A stretch of 5,810 bases of DNA from the NCBI GenBank assembly GCA_028694545.1, contig JAQVKV010000190.1, positions 1-5,810 of the forward strand, in the 5' to 3' direction. Below the pieces are notes generated by a model. It did no database searches. It worked only from the letters and a program-made list of their open reading frames with translations, and was not told the origin of the DNA. The translations under genes were made by a program, and so were the position numbers. The stretch comes from Zavarzinia sp. (lineage in GTDB: Bacteria > Pseudomonadota > Alphaproteobacteria > Zavarziniales > Zavarziniaceae). Below are positions 1 through 5,801 of this stretch, one piece after another; position 1 is the stretch's first letter; each line of letters starts with the position of its first letter.

Positions 1-885
1 GGCACGCTCCAGCGTGTCGCGCCAGATGGAACCGAGATTGCGGGCCATCTCGTCGTCGGCGACGATCTCGAGCATGCCGACGGCGACCGGCATCCCGCCC
101 CGCTCCACCTTCCGCGCCAGTGTCTGCTCGAAGACTTCGGTTCGCGCTTCCAGCGGGCTGGAGGGCCGGGGCTGCGCCGCGGCGGCGGACGCCCTGAAGG
201 TATAGACCCTGAAGGGCCGGCCATGATGGTCAATACCGCGCCCGGTGGTGACGGCCGCCCCGCGCACCGTCGCCTCGGGCGCCGTGAACACGGCCGCGCC
301 CATGGTTTCGTTCTCGCCCGGCGGAAAGCGCAACTCCATCACCCGAGCCACCGCCACGCCGGCCAGGTCTTCGGCCGAGTGGCCGGCCATGCGGGCGAAG
401 ACACCATTGGCGGCGACGATGCGCTCGTCCTCGTCGACCACGGCGACACCGTCGTTCAGGATCTCGATCAGGACGGGCAGCAGGCGATCGGGCGCCGGCA
501 CCACCACGTCCCGACTCTCGCCGTCGCTCGGGCGGTGGACGACATCGGCGATGCCAGCGCCCGCGTCGAGCCGGCAGATGACCCCGCCCGCGCCATCGGG
601 CGCGACCGCGACCATGGCGTCGAAGACGTTACCCGAATAGCTGTAGAGCTTGACCGGCAGGGGTTCGAGTTCCTCGCCCCGCTCGACCGCGCGGGTGATG
701 CGGTCGACGGCGGCGCGGTCGCTCCACGGCCCGAACAGGATGGCGACGGTCTGGCCCAGCGCCTCCCCGCGCGGCCAGCCGGTGAGGCGCGAGAAGCCCG
801 CGTCGGCATCGGTGATGGCACTGTCGAAGCCCGTGCTGAGACGCAGCGAGACAGGTTCGTTGGCGGCGCTGGCTTCCAGCGGCAT
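1..885 (-). CDS. PAS-domain signalling protein, C-terminus missing (runs off left edge)
   Basis: The frame is open from the ATG at 885 to the window edge: 295 residues with no stop, so the C-terminal part is missing. Two PAS-like sensor modules are visible. The first covers about residues 15-105, with the typical 'FSRLTGWPRGEALGQ' helix region (31-45). The second covers about 133-230, with 'NDGVAVVDEDERIVAAN' (144-160) followed by 'FARMAGHSAEDLAG'. The first resembles LOV-type PAS folds, but the position where LOV proteins carry the flavin-binding Cys reads 'GQTVAILFGP', so blue-light flavin chemistry is not supported. From about 248 the chain enters an alpha-beta segment ('VAVGMLEIVADDEMARNLG') that may begin a degenerate GGDEF-like output domain; this is inference only. 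No membrane segment or signal peptide is seen, so it is probably cytoplasmic. It starts three bases after the upstream hydrolase stop, in the same frame, with only a weak ribosome site (GGTTGAG), so translational coupling is likely. Ligand and output are unknown. Confidence 0.8.
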   Translation of the reverse strand, partial: MPLEASAANEPVSLRLSTGFDSAITDADAGFSRLTGWPRGEALGQTVAILFGPWSDRAAVDRITRAVERGEELEPLPVKLYSYSGNVFDAMVAVAPDGAGGVICRLDAGAGIADVVHRPSDGESRDVVVPAPDRLLPVLIEILNDGVAVVDEDERIVAANGVFARMAGHSAEDLAGVAVARVMELRFPPGENETMGAAVFTAPEATVRGAAVTTGRGIDHHGRPFRVYTFRASAAAAQPRPSSPLEARTEVFEQTLARKVERGGMPVAVGMLEIVADDEMARNLGSIWRDTLERA

Positions 886-888
886 GAC

Positions 889-1818
889 TCAACCGAACAT
901 GGTGGCGAAGCTGTGGTCGAGGAAGGCACTGACCTGATCGACCCATTGCTCGCGATAGAGGCGGTAGGACAGGGCATGTGAGCCCCAGGCCCCGGCGGCG
1001 ACGATCAGCGGCTCCCGCACCGAAGGCGCCGGCGTCGCCCAGAGAGCGGCGGCGGGATCGGCGGCGGCGAGCGCCTTGGCGTCGTCGAAGGGCACGATGG
1101 GATCGGACAGGGAATGGATGATCAGCCAGGGCCGGTCCCCGAGACGGGCGGCGACGTCGATCGCCCGCCCCTCCTCGTCCGCGAAGCCCCAGAGATTGCG
1201 CGCGCCCCACAGCACCGCATCGACCACGACGGCCGGCAGACCGCTTTCGGCCGCGACGCCGCGCGCGGTGACGGGCGGCGCCACCGCATAGGTCGCCATG
1301 GTGATCAGGGCCTCGATGCGGGGATCGGCGACGGCCGCGTAGATCGCCGCGTTACCGCCCATGGAGATGCCGAGAACGGCGACACGGCGCGAGGCGTTGC
1401 GGGACTTGATCCAGTCGACGGCGGCGCGGATATCCCTTGCCTCGTCCGGGCCGAAGCTGGGCGGGCGCGGACCGTCGCCGGAGTCGCCGTGATTGCGCAA
1501 ATCAAGGGCAAGCACGGAATACCCCCGGCCGAGCAGATCGCGCATCATGTCGTAGAGGCCGACATAGACGTCGCCCCGATTGCCGGTGGCGCCATGGACC
1601 AGGATCACCGTGGCCTTGGGGCTCTCCGCCTCGGCCGACCAGGCGGTGAGCGGTACCCCGTCCTCCGCCGTGAAACGGACGGCGGTCACGGGCAGGTCGA
1701 CGGGCGGCGAGGCCACGGGCTTCCGATAGGCGGCGAGCATGACGGCCGGCAAGACGCCGAGCACCACGGCCGGCGCGGCGATTGCCAGTACCAGGATCAG
1801 GATCGCCAGACGCCTCAT
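889..1818 (-). CDS. Alpha/beta hydrolase with N-terminal membrane anchor or signal peptide
   Basis: A 309-residue serine hydrolase of the alpha/beta fold, close to the prolyl-oligopeptidase-like/'DUF-type' esterases. A hydrophobic stretch at residues 3-30 after 'MRR' is an uncleaved anchor or signal peptide, which places the enzyme in the periplasm or at the inner membrane. The catalytic core is complete: oxyanion-hole 'VHGATGN' (74-80), 'LDLRNHGDSG' (105-114), nucleophile elbow 'GISMGG' (Ser152), acid Asp239 in 'SLSDPIVPF', and His281 in 'GSHALSY'. The substrate cannot be deduced; an ester or peptide bond is likely. I chose the ATG at 1818, which has GGTGAGGG just upstream and puts the basic residues directly before the hydrophobic segment. 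An in-frame GTG at 1827 and a TTG at 1851 are alternatives, and the spacing to the Shine-Dalgarno is short (about 4 bases), so the start is not certain. The gene ends three bases before the PAS gene and lies 129 bases after the exporter; it may share that transcript. Confidence 0.88.
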   Translation of the reverse strand: MRRLAILILVLAIAAPAVVLGVLPAVMLAAYRKPVASPPVDLPVTAVRFTAEDGVPLTAWSAEAESPKATVILVHGATGNRGDVYVGLYDMMRDLLGRGYSVLALDLRNHGDSGDGPRPPSFGPDEARDIRAAVDWIKSRNASRRVAVLGISMGGNAAIYAAVADPRIEALITMATYAVAPPVTARGVAAESGLPAVVVDAVLWGARNLWGFADEEGRAIDVAARLGDRPWLIIHSLSDPIVPFDDAKALAAADPAAALWATPAPSVREPLIVAAGAWGSHALSYRLYREQWVDQVSAFLDHSFATMFG

Positions 1819-1829
1819 CGCCCTCACCG

Positions 1830-1922
1830 TAACAAGTCCGAGCAGGGCCAAGGCGACGACTCGCCGCCGCCTTTCCCCCCGTCCGGCATGAAGACTTAGC
1901 GGGCTTTGGTTAACAAGTCCGA
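1830..1922. repeat. Two direct copies of a 12-base word upstream of the hydrolase gene
   Basis: TAACAAGTCCGA occurs at 1830-1841 and again at 1911-1922, same orientation, 81 bases apart. Both copies lie in the stretch between the exporter and the hydrolase gene (1819-1947). I see no convincing sigma-70 promoter or terminator hairpin in this 129-base gap. The repeat could be a paired binding site for a regulator, or simply a trace of local duplication. Confidence 0.5.
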
Positions 1923-1947
1923 AAACGCCTCATGTTCCGGGGCCGTA

Positions 1948-2601
1948 TCACAGGCCAAGACCGTGCCACAAGGCGGAAGCCCCGAAGATCACGAGGACGA
2001 TACCGGACAGCCGGTCGATCCAGACCAGTACCGCCAGCCGCAGCCAGTGCCGCGCGCCACCGGCCGCCGCCACGATGGCGAGCTGCCAGGTGAGAGAACC
2101 AAGACCAAGGCCGATCACCGTCGCCGTCGCCGCGACCGGCCCCGCCGCCGCCGCCAGACCGATGCCGGCAAAGGCGCCGGCGAAGGAGATCACCGTCAGC
2201 GGGTTGGTGAGGGTGAGGCCGACGGCCGAAGCGAAGGCGGGGATCACCGATCCCACCTTGACCATGGCCCCGCCGCCGGCCGCCGTGGGCAGGTCGTCGC
2301 CCCGCCGCCCGGCGGCGCGCAAGCCCCCGATGCCGAGCCAGACCAGCACCAGCCCGCCGATGATGCCAAGCCAATGCGCCTGATCGACAAGAACGGCCGT
2401 AACCGCCGAAAGCCCGAAGGCGGCAAGCGCCGCGTAGATCGAATCGGCGATCGCGGCGCCAAAACCGGTCGCGGCGCCGACCGCCAGTCCGCCGGTCACG
2501 GTCCGGCGCAGGATGAGCAGGGAAATGGGCCCGACCGGCATGGCGATGAAGAAGCCAAGGGCAAAGGCACTGGCCATGAGGCCGAAGGGAAAATCACTCA
2601 T
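1948..2601 (-). CDS. LysE/RhtB-family amino-acid exporter
   Basis: A 217-residue integral membrane protein of the LysE translocator superfamily, which exports amino acids or their analogues from the cytoplasm, driven by the ion gradient. Length is typical of the family (about 200-220). The family hallmark is near the N-terminus: 'GFFIAMPVGPISLLILRRT' (16-34), containing the P-V-G-P motif, followed by 'GAATGFGAAIADSIYAALA' (42-60). A second conserved segment is 'TLTNPLTVISFAGAFAGIG' (130-148). About six hydrophobic segments can be seen: 7-30, 40-62, 66-95, 117-147, 150-180 and 193-213. Residues 97-112 form a polar, Gly/Ala-rich cytoplasmic or periplasmic loop. The ATG shares four bases (ATGA) with the stop of the upstream Lrp-type gene, and GGTGA lies six bases before it, so the two are almost certainly co-translated. 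The exported substrate cannot be told from sequence; sub-family choice (LysE, RhtB, ArgO) is left open. Confidence 0.92.
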   Translation of the reverse strand: MSDFPFGLMASAFALGFFIAMPVGPISLLILRRTVTGGLAVGAATGFGAAIADSIYAALAAFGLSAVTAVLVDQAHWLGIIGGLVLVWLGIGGLRAAGRRGDDLPTAAGGGAMVKVGSVIPAFASAVGLTLTNPLTVISFAGAFAGIGLAAAAGPVAATATVIGLGLGSLTWQLAIVAAAGGARHWLRLAVLVWIDRLSGIVLVIFGASALWHGLGL

Positions 2602-3056
2602 TCGGGATCACCGACCGGCAGGGCGGTCGTCTCCTTCACCGTGGACAGCACGAGCTGGGTTTCGCTGCGCGCCACCATGCCGGTGGTCTTCAGACGTTTG
2701 AGCAAGGCTTCGAGCGCGGCGACATCGGCAACCCGCACCTTCAGCAGGTAATTGGCGGCGCCGGTGACATGATGGGCTTCCAGCACGGCGCCATCCGCCG
2801 CCAGCCGGGCGACGAAAACCTCCTCGTCGGCACCGGGCAGCAGGGTCACCGTGACGAAGGCCGCGATGCCGAGCCCGAGCGCCAGCGGATCGGCCAGCGC
2901 CACGGTCGCCCTCAGCACGCCGCGCGCGGCGAGTTTGCGCACCCGCTCGTTCACCGCCGAGGTCGACAGGCCGACCGCCTGCCCCAGCTCGGCGACCCCC
3001 ATGCGCCCGTCGGCCTGCAACAGGGCGACCAGGGCCCGGTCCATCGGATCCAGCAT
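2598..3056 (-). CDS. Lrp/AsnC-family transcriptional regulator
   Basis: A 152-residue feast/famine regulator, the usual length. The N-terminal winged helix-turn-helix spans about residues 2-50 ('DRALVALLQADGRMG', then recognition region 'LSTSAVNERVRKLAARGVL'). The C-terminal ligand-binding RAM domain spans about 60-145, with 'HHVTGAANYLLKVRVAD' (95-111) and the common closing stretch 'STVKETTALPV' (138-148). In many relatives the RAM motif reads G-x-x-D-Y-L-L; here the Asp is Asn102. The ATG is preceded by GGAG at 3067-3064 with a 7-base gap, a good ribosome site. It overlaps the LysE-type exporter gene by four bases, the arrangement expected when an Lrp protein binds an amino acid and switches on its exporter. 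It probably also regulates itself through the AT-rich region just upstream. The effector amino acid is unknown. Confidence 0.94.
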   Translation of the reverse strand: MLDPMDRALVALLQADGRMGVAELGQAVGLSTSAVNERVRKLAARGVLRATVALADPLALGLGIAAFVTVTLLPGADEEVFVARLAADGAVLEAHHVTGAANYLLKVRVADVAALEALLKRLKTTGMVARSETQLVLSTVKETTALPVGDPE

Positions 3057-3079
3057 TTATCCACTCCGAATGCAGAAAA

Positions 3080-3111
3080 ATTTTTCGATCAACACAAATG
3101 TATCGATAAAA
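3080..3111. promoter_or_regulatory. Candidate operator: imperfect inverted repeat with TCGAT half-sites
   Basis: ATTTTTCGAT (3080-3089) and ATCGATAAAA (3102-3111) are inverted copies matching at 8 of 10 positions, separated by 12 bases. The half-site centres are 22 bases apart, about two helical turns, so both would face the same side of DNA. The site lies 24-55 bases upstream of the Lrp-type start codon, where an autoregulatory site would sit, and AT-flanked palindromes suit Lrp/AsnC proteins. Assignment to this regulator is inference. Confidence 0.45.
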
Positions 3112-3134
3112 TCTATCCACCCGCCGATTCCAAT

Positions 3135-3165
3135 ATGACGATAAGTTTTTCCCGTTCAATATAAT
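3135..3165 (+). promoter_or_regulatory. Possible sigma-70-type promoter for the ferredoxin reductase gene
   Basis: A perfect TATAAT lies at 3160-3165. The best upstream partner is ATGACG at 3135-3140 (four matches to TTGACA), but the 19-base spacer is longer than ideal. If used, transcription would start near 3172 and give an untranslated leader of about 160 bases before the ATG at 3332. A chance match is possible because the region is AT-rich. Confidence 0.35.
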
Positions 3166-3331
3166 TTTTTACGGATTTTATCCTGCATGAAGTGCGAACG
3201 GCCGGAACCGGTCACTTATGCCGCATCCCTTCGTCGCATCGGGCGGTGGTTGCGGTCCGCCGTCGATGTGGCTATGTCCTCTCACCGCGTTTCGGCGGCC
3301 CGCCCCGGCCGCTTGTTCGAGAGACACCGTC

Positions 3332-4105
3332 ATGAGCAACCTGAACCGGGAACGAGTCCTGAGCGTTCACCACTGGACCGACCGCCTGTTCTCCTTCACC
3401 ACCACCAGGGATCCGTCGCTCCGCTTCGTGAACGGCCAGTTCACCATGATCGGGCTGGAGGTGAACGGTCGGCCGCTGCTGCGTGCCTACAGCGTCGTCT
3501 CGGCGAACTACGAGGAGCACCTCGAGTTCCTGTCGATCAAGGTGCCGGACGGGCCGCTCACCTCCCGTCTCCAGCACATCCAGGTCGGCGACGAGATCCT
3601 GGTCGGGCGCAAGCCCACGGGCACGCTGATCGCCGACAACCTGCTGCCCGCGAAGCGGCTCTATCTGCTGTCCACCGGGACCGGGCTCGCCCCCTTCATG
3701 TCGATCATCAAGGACCCGGAGGTCTATGAGCGTTTCGAGAAGGTGGTGCTGATCCACGGCGTCCGTCAGGTCGCCGAACTCGCCTACAACCAGTTCATCG
3801 AGAAAGACCTGCCGGAGAACGAATTCTTCGGCGAGATGGTCCGCGACAAGCTGATCTATTATCCGACGGTGACGCGTGAAGCCTTCCGCAACCAGGGCCG
3901 CCTGTCCGACCTGATCCGCTCCGGCAAGCTGTTCGAGAACATCGGCCTGCCCCCCATGTCGATCGAGAACGACCGCTTCATGATCTGCGGCAGCCCCGAG
4001 ATGCTGTCCGACATGGTCAACCTGCTGACCGAGCGCGGCTACGAAGAAGCCAGTTTCTCAAAGGCCGGCCACTACGCGATCGAAAAGGCTTTCGTCGAGA
4101 AGTAA
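3332..4105 (+). CDS. fpr: Ferredoxin/flavodoxin-NADP+ reductase
   Basis: A 257-residue FAD enzyme that passes electrons between NADP(H) and ferredoxin or flavodoxin in the cytoplasm; in bacteria this supports biosynthesis of Fe-S proteins and the response to oxidative stress. The FAD domain comes first, with 'RAYSVVS' (51-57, isoalloxazine/phosphate contact) and 'GPLTSRLQ' (74-81). The NADP domain follows, with 'STGTGLAPF' (114-122), 'IHGVR' (141-145) and 'ICGSPEM' (218-224). The C-terminus 'AFVEK' extends beyond the Tyr/Trp ending of plastid and E. coli types and fits the bacterial subclass known from Rhodobacter and Azotobacter. Length fits the family (about 248-272). The ATG at 3332 was chosen because homology begins there and GAGAGA lies seven bases upstream; an in-frame ATG at 3218 would add 38 residues of unlikely sequence. 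It is divergent from the Lrp-type gene and followed by an inverted repeat, so probably transcribed alone. Confidence 0.95.
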   Translation: MSNLNRERVLSVHHWTDRLFSFTTTRDPSLRFVNGQFTMIGLEVNGRPLLRAYSVVSANYEEHLEFLSIKVPDGPLTSRLQHIQVGDEILVGRKPTGTLIADNLLPAKRLYLLSTGTGLAPFMSIIKDPEVYERFEKVVLIHGVRQVAELAYNQFIEKDLPENEFFGEMVRDKLIYYPTVTREAFRNQGRLSDLIRSGKLFENIGLPPMSIENDRFMICGSPEMLSDMVNLLTERGYEEASFSKAGHYAIEKAFVEK

Positions 4106-4112
4106 GCGGTTC

Positions 4113-4201
4113 CCCCTCACCCCGGCCCTCTCCCCCTGAAGGGGGCGAGGGAGGAAAAAAGCCCCTCGCCCCGCTTGCGGGGAGAGGGATGGGGTGAGGG
4201 G
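4113..4201. repeat. REP-like nested inverted repeat downstream of fpr
   Basis: Outer arms at 4113-4135 and 4179-4201 are inverted copies matching at 21 of 23 positions (GG versus AT in the middle). Inside are further foldbacks: CCCCC-TGAA-GGGGG (4132-4145), GGGGCGAGGG (4142-4151) against CCCTCGCCCC (4163-4172), and CCCCGC-TT-GCGGGG (4169-4182). The word 'CCCTCACCCC..CCCTCTCCCC' belongs to a type of dispersed intergenic repeat found in many copies in GC-rich proteobacterial genomes, and often mistranslated as 'LTPSLSPQAGRG'. Several alternative folds are possible. It fills most of the space between the reductase and the next gene. Confidence 0.85.
4142..4172. terminator. Possible transcription-ending hairpin within the repeat
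   Basis: GGGGCGAGGG (4142-4151) can pair perfectly with CCCTCGCCCC (4163-4172) around an 11-base A-rich loop, 37 bases after the reductase stop. There is no following run of T on either strand, so it is not a classic intrinsic terminator. It may slow polymerase or protect the 3' end of the fpr message. Confidence 0.3.
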
Positions 4202-4274
4202 TGCTCCGGCAAGGGCTTTGCGCCGCACCACGCGCGCCTTAAAAGAGGGTCGCCGTTCTTCCGCGTGGTGCCCC

Positions 4275-5789
4275 ATGTCGATCGAAAATCCCAACGTCCT
4301 CTTCATCACCGCCGACCAGTGGCGGGGCGAATGCCTTGGCCGGCTTGGCCATATGGTGCGCACGCCGAACCTCGACCGGCTGGCCGAGGACGGGGTCCTG
4401 TTCGCGCGCCATTTCGCCAGTGCCGCGCCCTGCGGGCCGAGCCGGGCCTGCCTGCTGACCGGCATGTATCTGATGAACCACCGCTCGGGCACCAATGGCA
4501 CGCCGCTGGACGCGCGCTTCACCAATGTGGCGCTGGAGGCGCGGCGGATCGGCTATGCCCCTGCCCTCTTCGGCTACACCGATACGTCCTACGACCCGCG
4601 CACACGGCCCCGCGACGATCCGGCGCTCTCGACCTATGAAAGCGTGATGCCGGGCTTCGATCCCGTGTGCTGGCTGCCGGAAGACCCGGCGGCCTGGCTG
4701 AAATACCTGCGTGCCCAGGGTTACGTCATCCCGGACGAGCCCTTCGACATCTATCTGCCGGTGGACAATTATCCGGGCGCCGAGGGCAAGGGGCCGAGCT
4801 ACCCCCCGCCCGTCTATGACGCCGGGCAATCCAATACCGCCTTCCTCGCCAACGAGGTCCTCGATTATCTCGAGACCCGGGGCGATGCCCCGTGGTTCGT
4901 GCATCTGTCGTGGCTGCGCCCCCATCCGCCCTGGGTGGCGCCCGAACCCTACAACACGATGTATGACGCCGAGGCCGTGCCCGGCTTCACCCGCCGCGAG
5001 AGCCGGGACGACGAAGGCCGCCAGCATCCCTGGCTCGCCTTCCAGACCGCGCGGCCGGGCTTTCGCGCGCCGGACGACGATGTCGCCTTGCGCCAGTTCA
5101 AGGCGACTTATTACGGCCTCATGTCCGAGGTCGACACGCAGCTGGGCCGCATCATCGACTGGCTGAAGGCCAACGGCCAATACGAGCGCACCCTGATCGT
5201 CTTCACCAGCGATCATGGCGAGCAGATGGGCGACCATTGGCTGCTCGGCAAATCCGGCTATTTCGACCAGAGCTTCCACATCCCCCTGATCGTGCGCGAC
5301 CCTGATTCCCGGGCCGACGCCTCGCGCGGCACGATCGTCGAGCATTTCACCGAATCCGTGGATGTGACGCCCACCATCCTCGACTGGCTGGGCCTCGACG
5401 TTCCCTTGACCTGCGACGGGCACAGCCTGCGCCCCTTCCTGCGCGGCGGCCCTCCGGCCCGCTGGCGTGACGCCGTCCATTGGGAATACGACTTCCGCGA
5501 CATCCGCGGCGCCGCCCCGGAAAGCGACCTCGGCCTTACGATCGAGACCAGCAATCTCGCCGTGATCGCCGACGCACGGTTCAAATACGTCCATTTCGCC
5601 GGGCTCGATCCCCTGCTGTTCGACCGCGAGACCGACCCGGGCGAACTCCACGACCTCGCCCGCGATCCGGCCCATGCCCAGACCCTCGCGCGCTATGCCG
5701 GGCGCATGCTGTCGTGGCGCATGGGCCATATGGACCGCACCCTGTCCCATTGGCACCTGGGAGAGGGCGGCCCAGTCTTCCGGCGATGA
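4275..5789 (+). CDS. Phosphonate monoester hydrolase-like enzyme, sulfatase/alkaline phosphatase superfamily
   Basis: A 504-residue hydrolase of phosphate, phosphonate or sulfate monoesters. It reads like the Rhizobium/Burkholderia phosphonate monoester hydrolases throughout (514 residues in the rhizobial enzyme, recalled). The sulfatase signature 'CGPSR' (53-57) supplies Cys53, expected to be oxidised to formylglycine. Other visible active-site residues: Asp14/Gln15 ('TADQWR'), Asn74, Tyr101, His217 ('RPHPPW'), Asp313/His314 ('TSDHGEQMGDH') and Lys326 ('LLGKSGY'). The C-terminal half holds 'FTESVDVTPTILDWLG' (358-373) and 'HWEYDFRD' (402-409). No signal peptide is seen, so it is probably cytoplasmic, like its relatives. 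Asp103 stands where the rhizobial enzyme has an active-site Thr. The ATG at 4275 fits the family N-terminus, but no good Shine-Dalgarno precedes it; an in-frame GTG at 4194 would start inside the repeat and is unlikely. The maturation enzyme is not in this window. Simple arylsulfatase activity remains possible. Confidence 0.9.
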   Translation: MSIENPNVLFITADQWRGECLGRLGHMVRTPNLDRLAEDGVLFARHFASAAPCGPSRACLLTGMYLMNHRSGTNGTPLDARFTNVALEARRIGYAPALFGYTDTSYDPRTRPRDDPALSTYESVMPGFDPVCWLPEDPAAWLKYLRAQGYVIPDEPFDIYLPVDNYPGAEGKGPSYPPPVYDAGQSNTAFLANEVLDYLETRGDAPWFVHLSWLRPHPPWVAPEPYNTMYDAEAVPGFTRRESRDDEGRQHPWLAFQTARPGFRAPDDDVALRQFKATYYGLMSEVDTQLGRIIDWLKANGQYERTLIVFTSDHGEQMGDHWLLGKSGYFDQSFHIPLIVRDPDSRADASRGTIVEHFTESVDVTPTILDWLGLDVPLTCDGHSLRPFLRGGPPARWRDAVHWEYDFRDIRGAAPESDLGLTIETSNLAVIADARFKYVHFAGLDPLLFDRETDPGELHDLARDPAHAQTLARYAGRMLSWRMGHMDRTLSHWHLGEGGPVFRR

Positions 5790-5801
5790 GGGCTTCCGCC
5801 G

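Larger units (their letters stand above)
3057..3331. promoter_or_regulatory. Divergent intergenic control region between Lrp-type gene and ferredoxin reductase gene
   Basis: This 275-base gap separates two divergently transcribed genes. The left part (about 3074-3182) is strikingly AT-rich compared with the rest of the window, as expected for overlapping promoters. The right part (3187-3331) returns to high GC and would be the untranslated leader of the reductase gene. Open frames running through the right part have no family resemblance and were not called as genes. Confidence 0.7.

Noticed and set aside
31..885. LOV photoreceptor reading of the first PAS domain
   Set aside because: The flavin-binding Cys motif of LOV domains is absent at the matching position.
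223..981. 252-residue plus-strand open frame at the left
   Set aside because: Rich in Asp, Gly, Arg and His with no recognisable domain; it is the shadow of the PAS gene and the hydrolase end on the minus strand.
1906..2751. 281-residue plus-strand frame across the exporter and regulator genes
   Set aside because: Low-complexity Asp/Gly/Arg-rich translation typical of the complement of Ala/Val/Leu-rich membrane proteins; the minus strand carries the real genes.
2608..3159. 183-residue minus-strand frame covering the Lrp-type gene and its upstream region
   Set aside because: Out of frame with the clear Lrp/AsnC protein and rich in Arg/Gly/Ala without motifs; its start falls in the AT-rich control region.
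3242..3261. Hairpin GGCGG/CCGCC in the fpr leader as a riboswitch
   Set aside because: The stem is only five base pairs, and such pairings are expected by chance in this GC content; no known riboswitch pattern is seen.
3187..3729. 180-residue plus-strand frame starting in the fpr leader
   Set aside because: It overlaps fpr in another frame and has no motif; the leader portion shows no independent coding signal.
4058..4525. Minus-strand frame through the repeat giving a 'LTPSLSPQAGRG' peptide
   Set aside because: This peptide is a well-known mistranslation of the intergenic repeat type, not a gene.
4239..5756. 505-residue open frame on the minus strand opposite the phosphonate hydrolase
   Set aside because: Antisense open frames are common opposite GC-rich genes; the translation shows no family motifs, whereas the plus-strand frame has complete catalytic residues.
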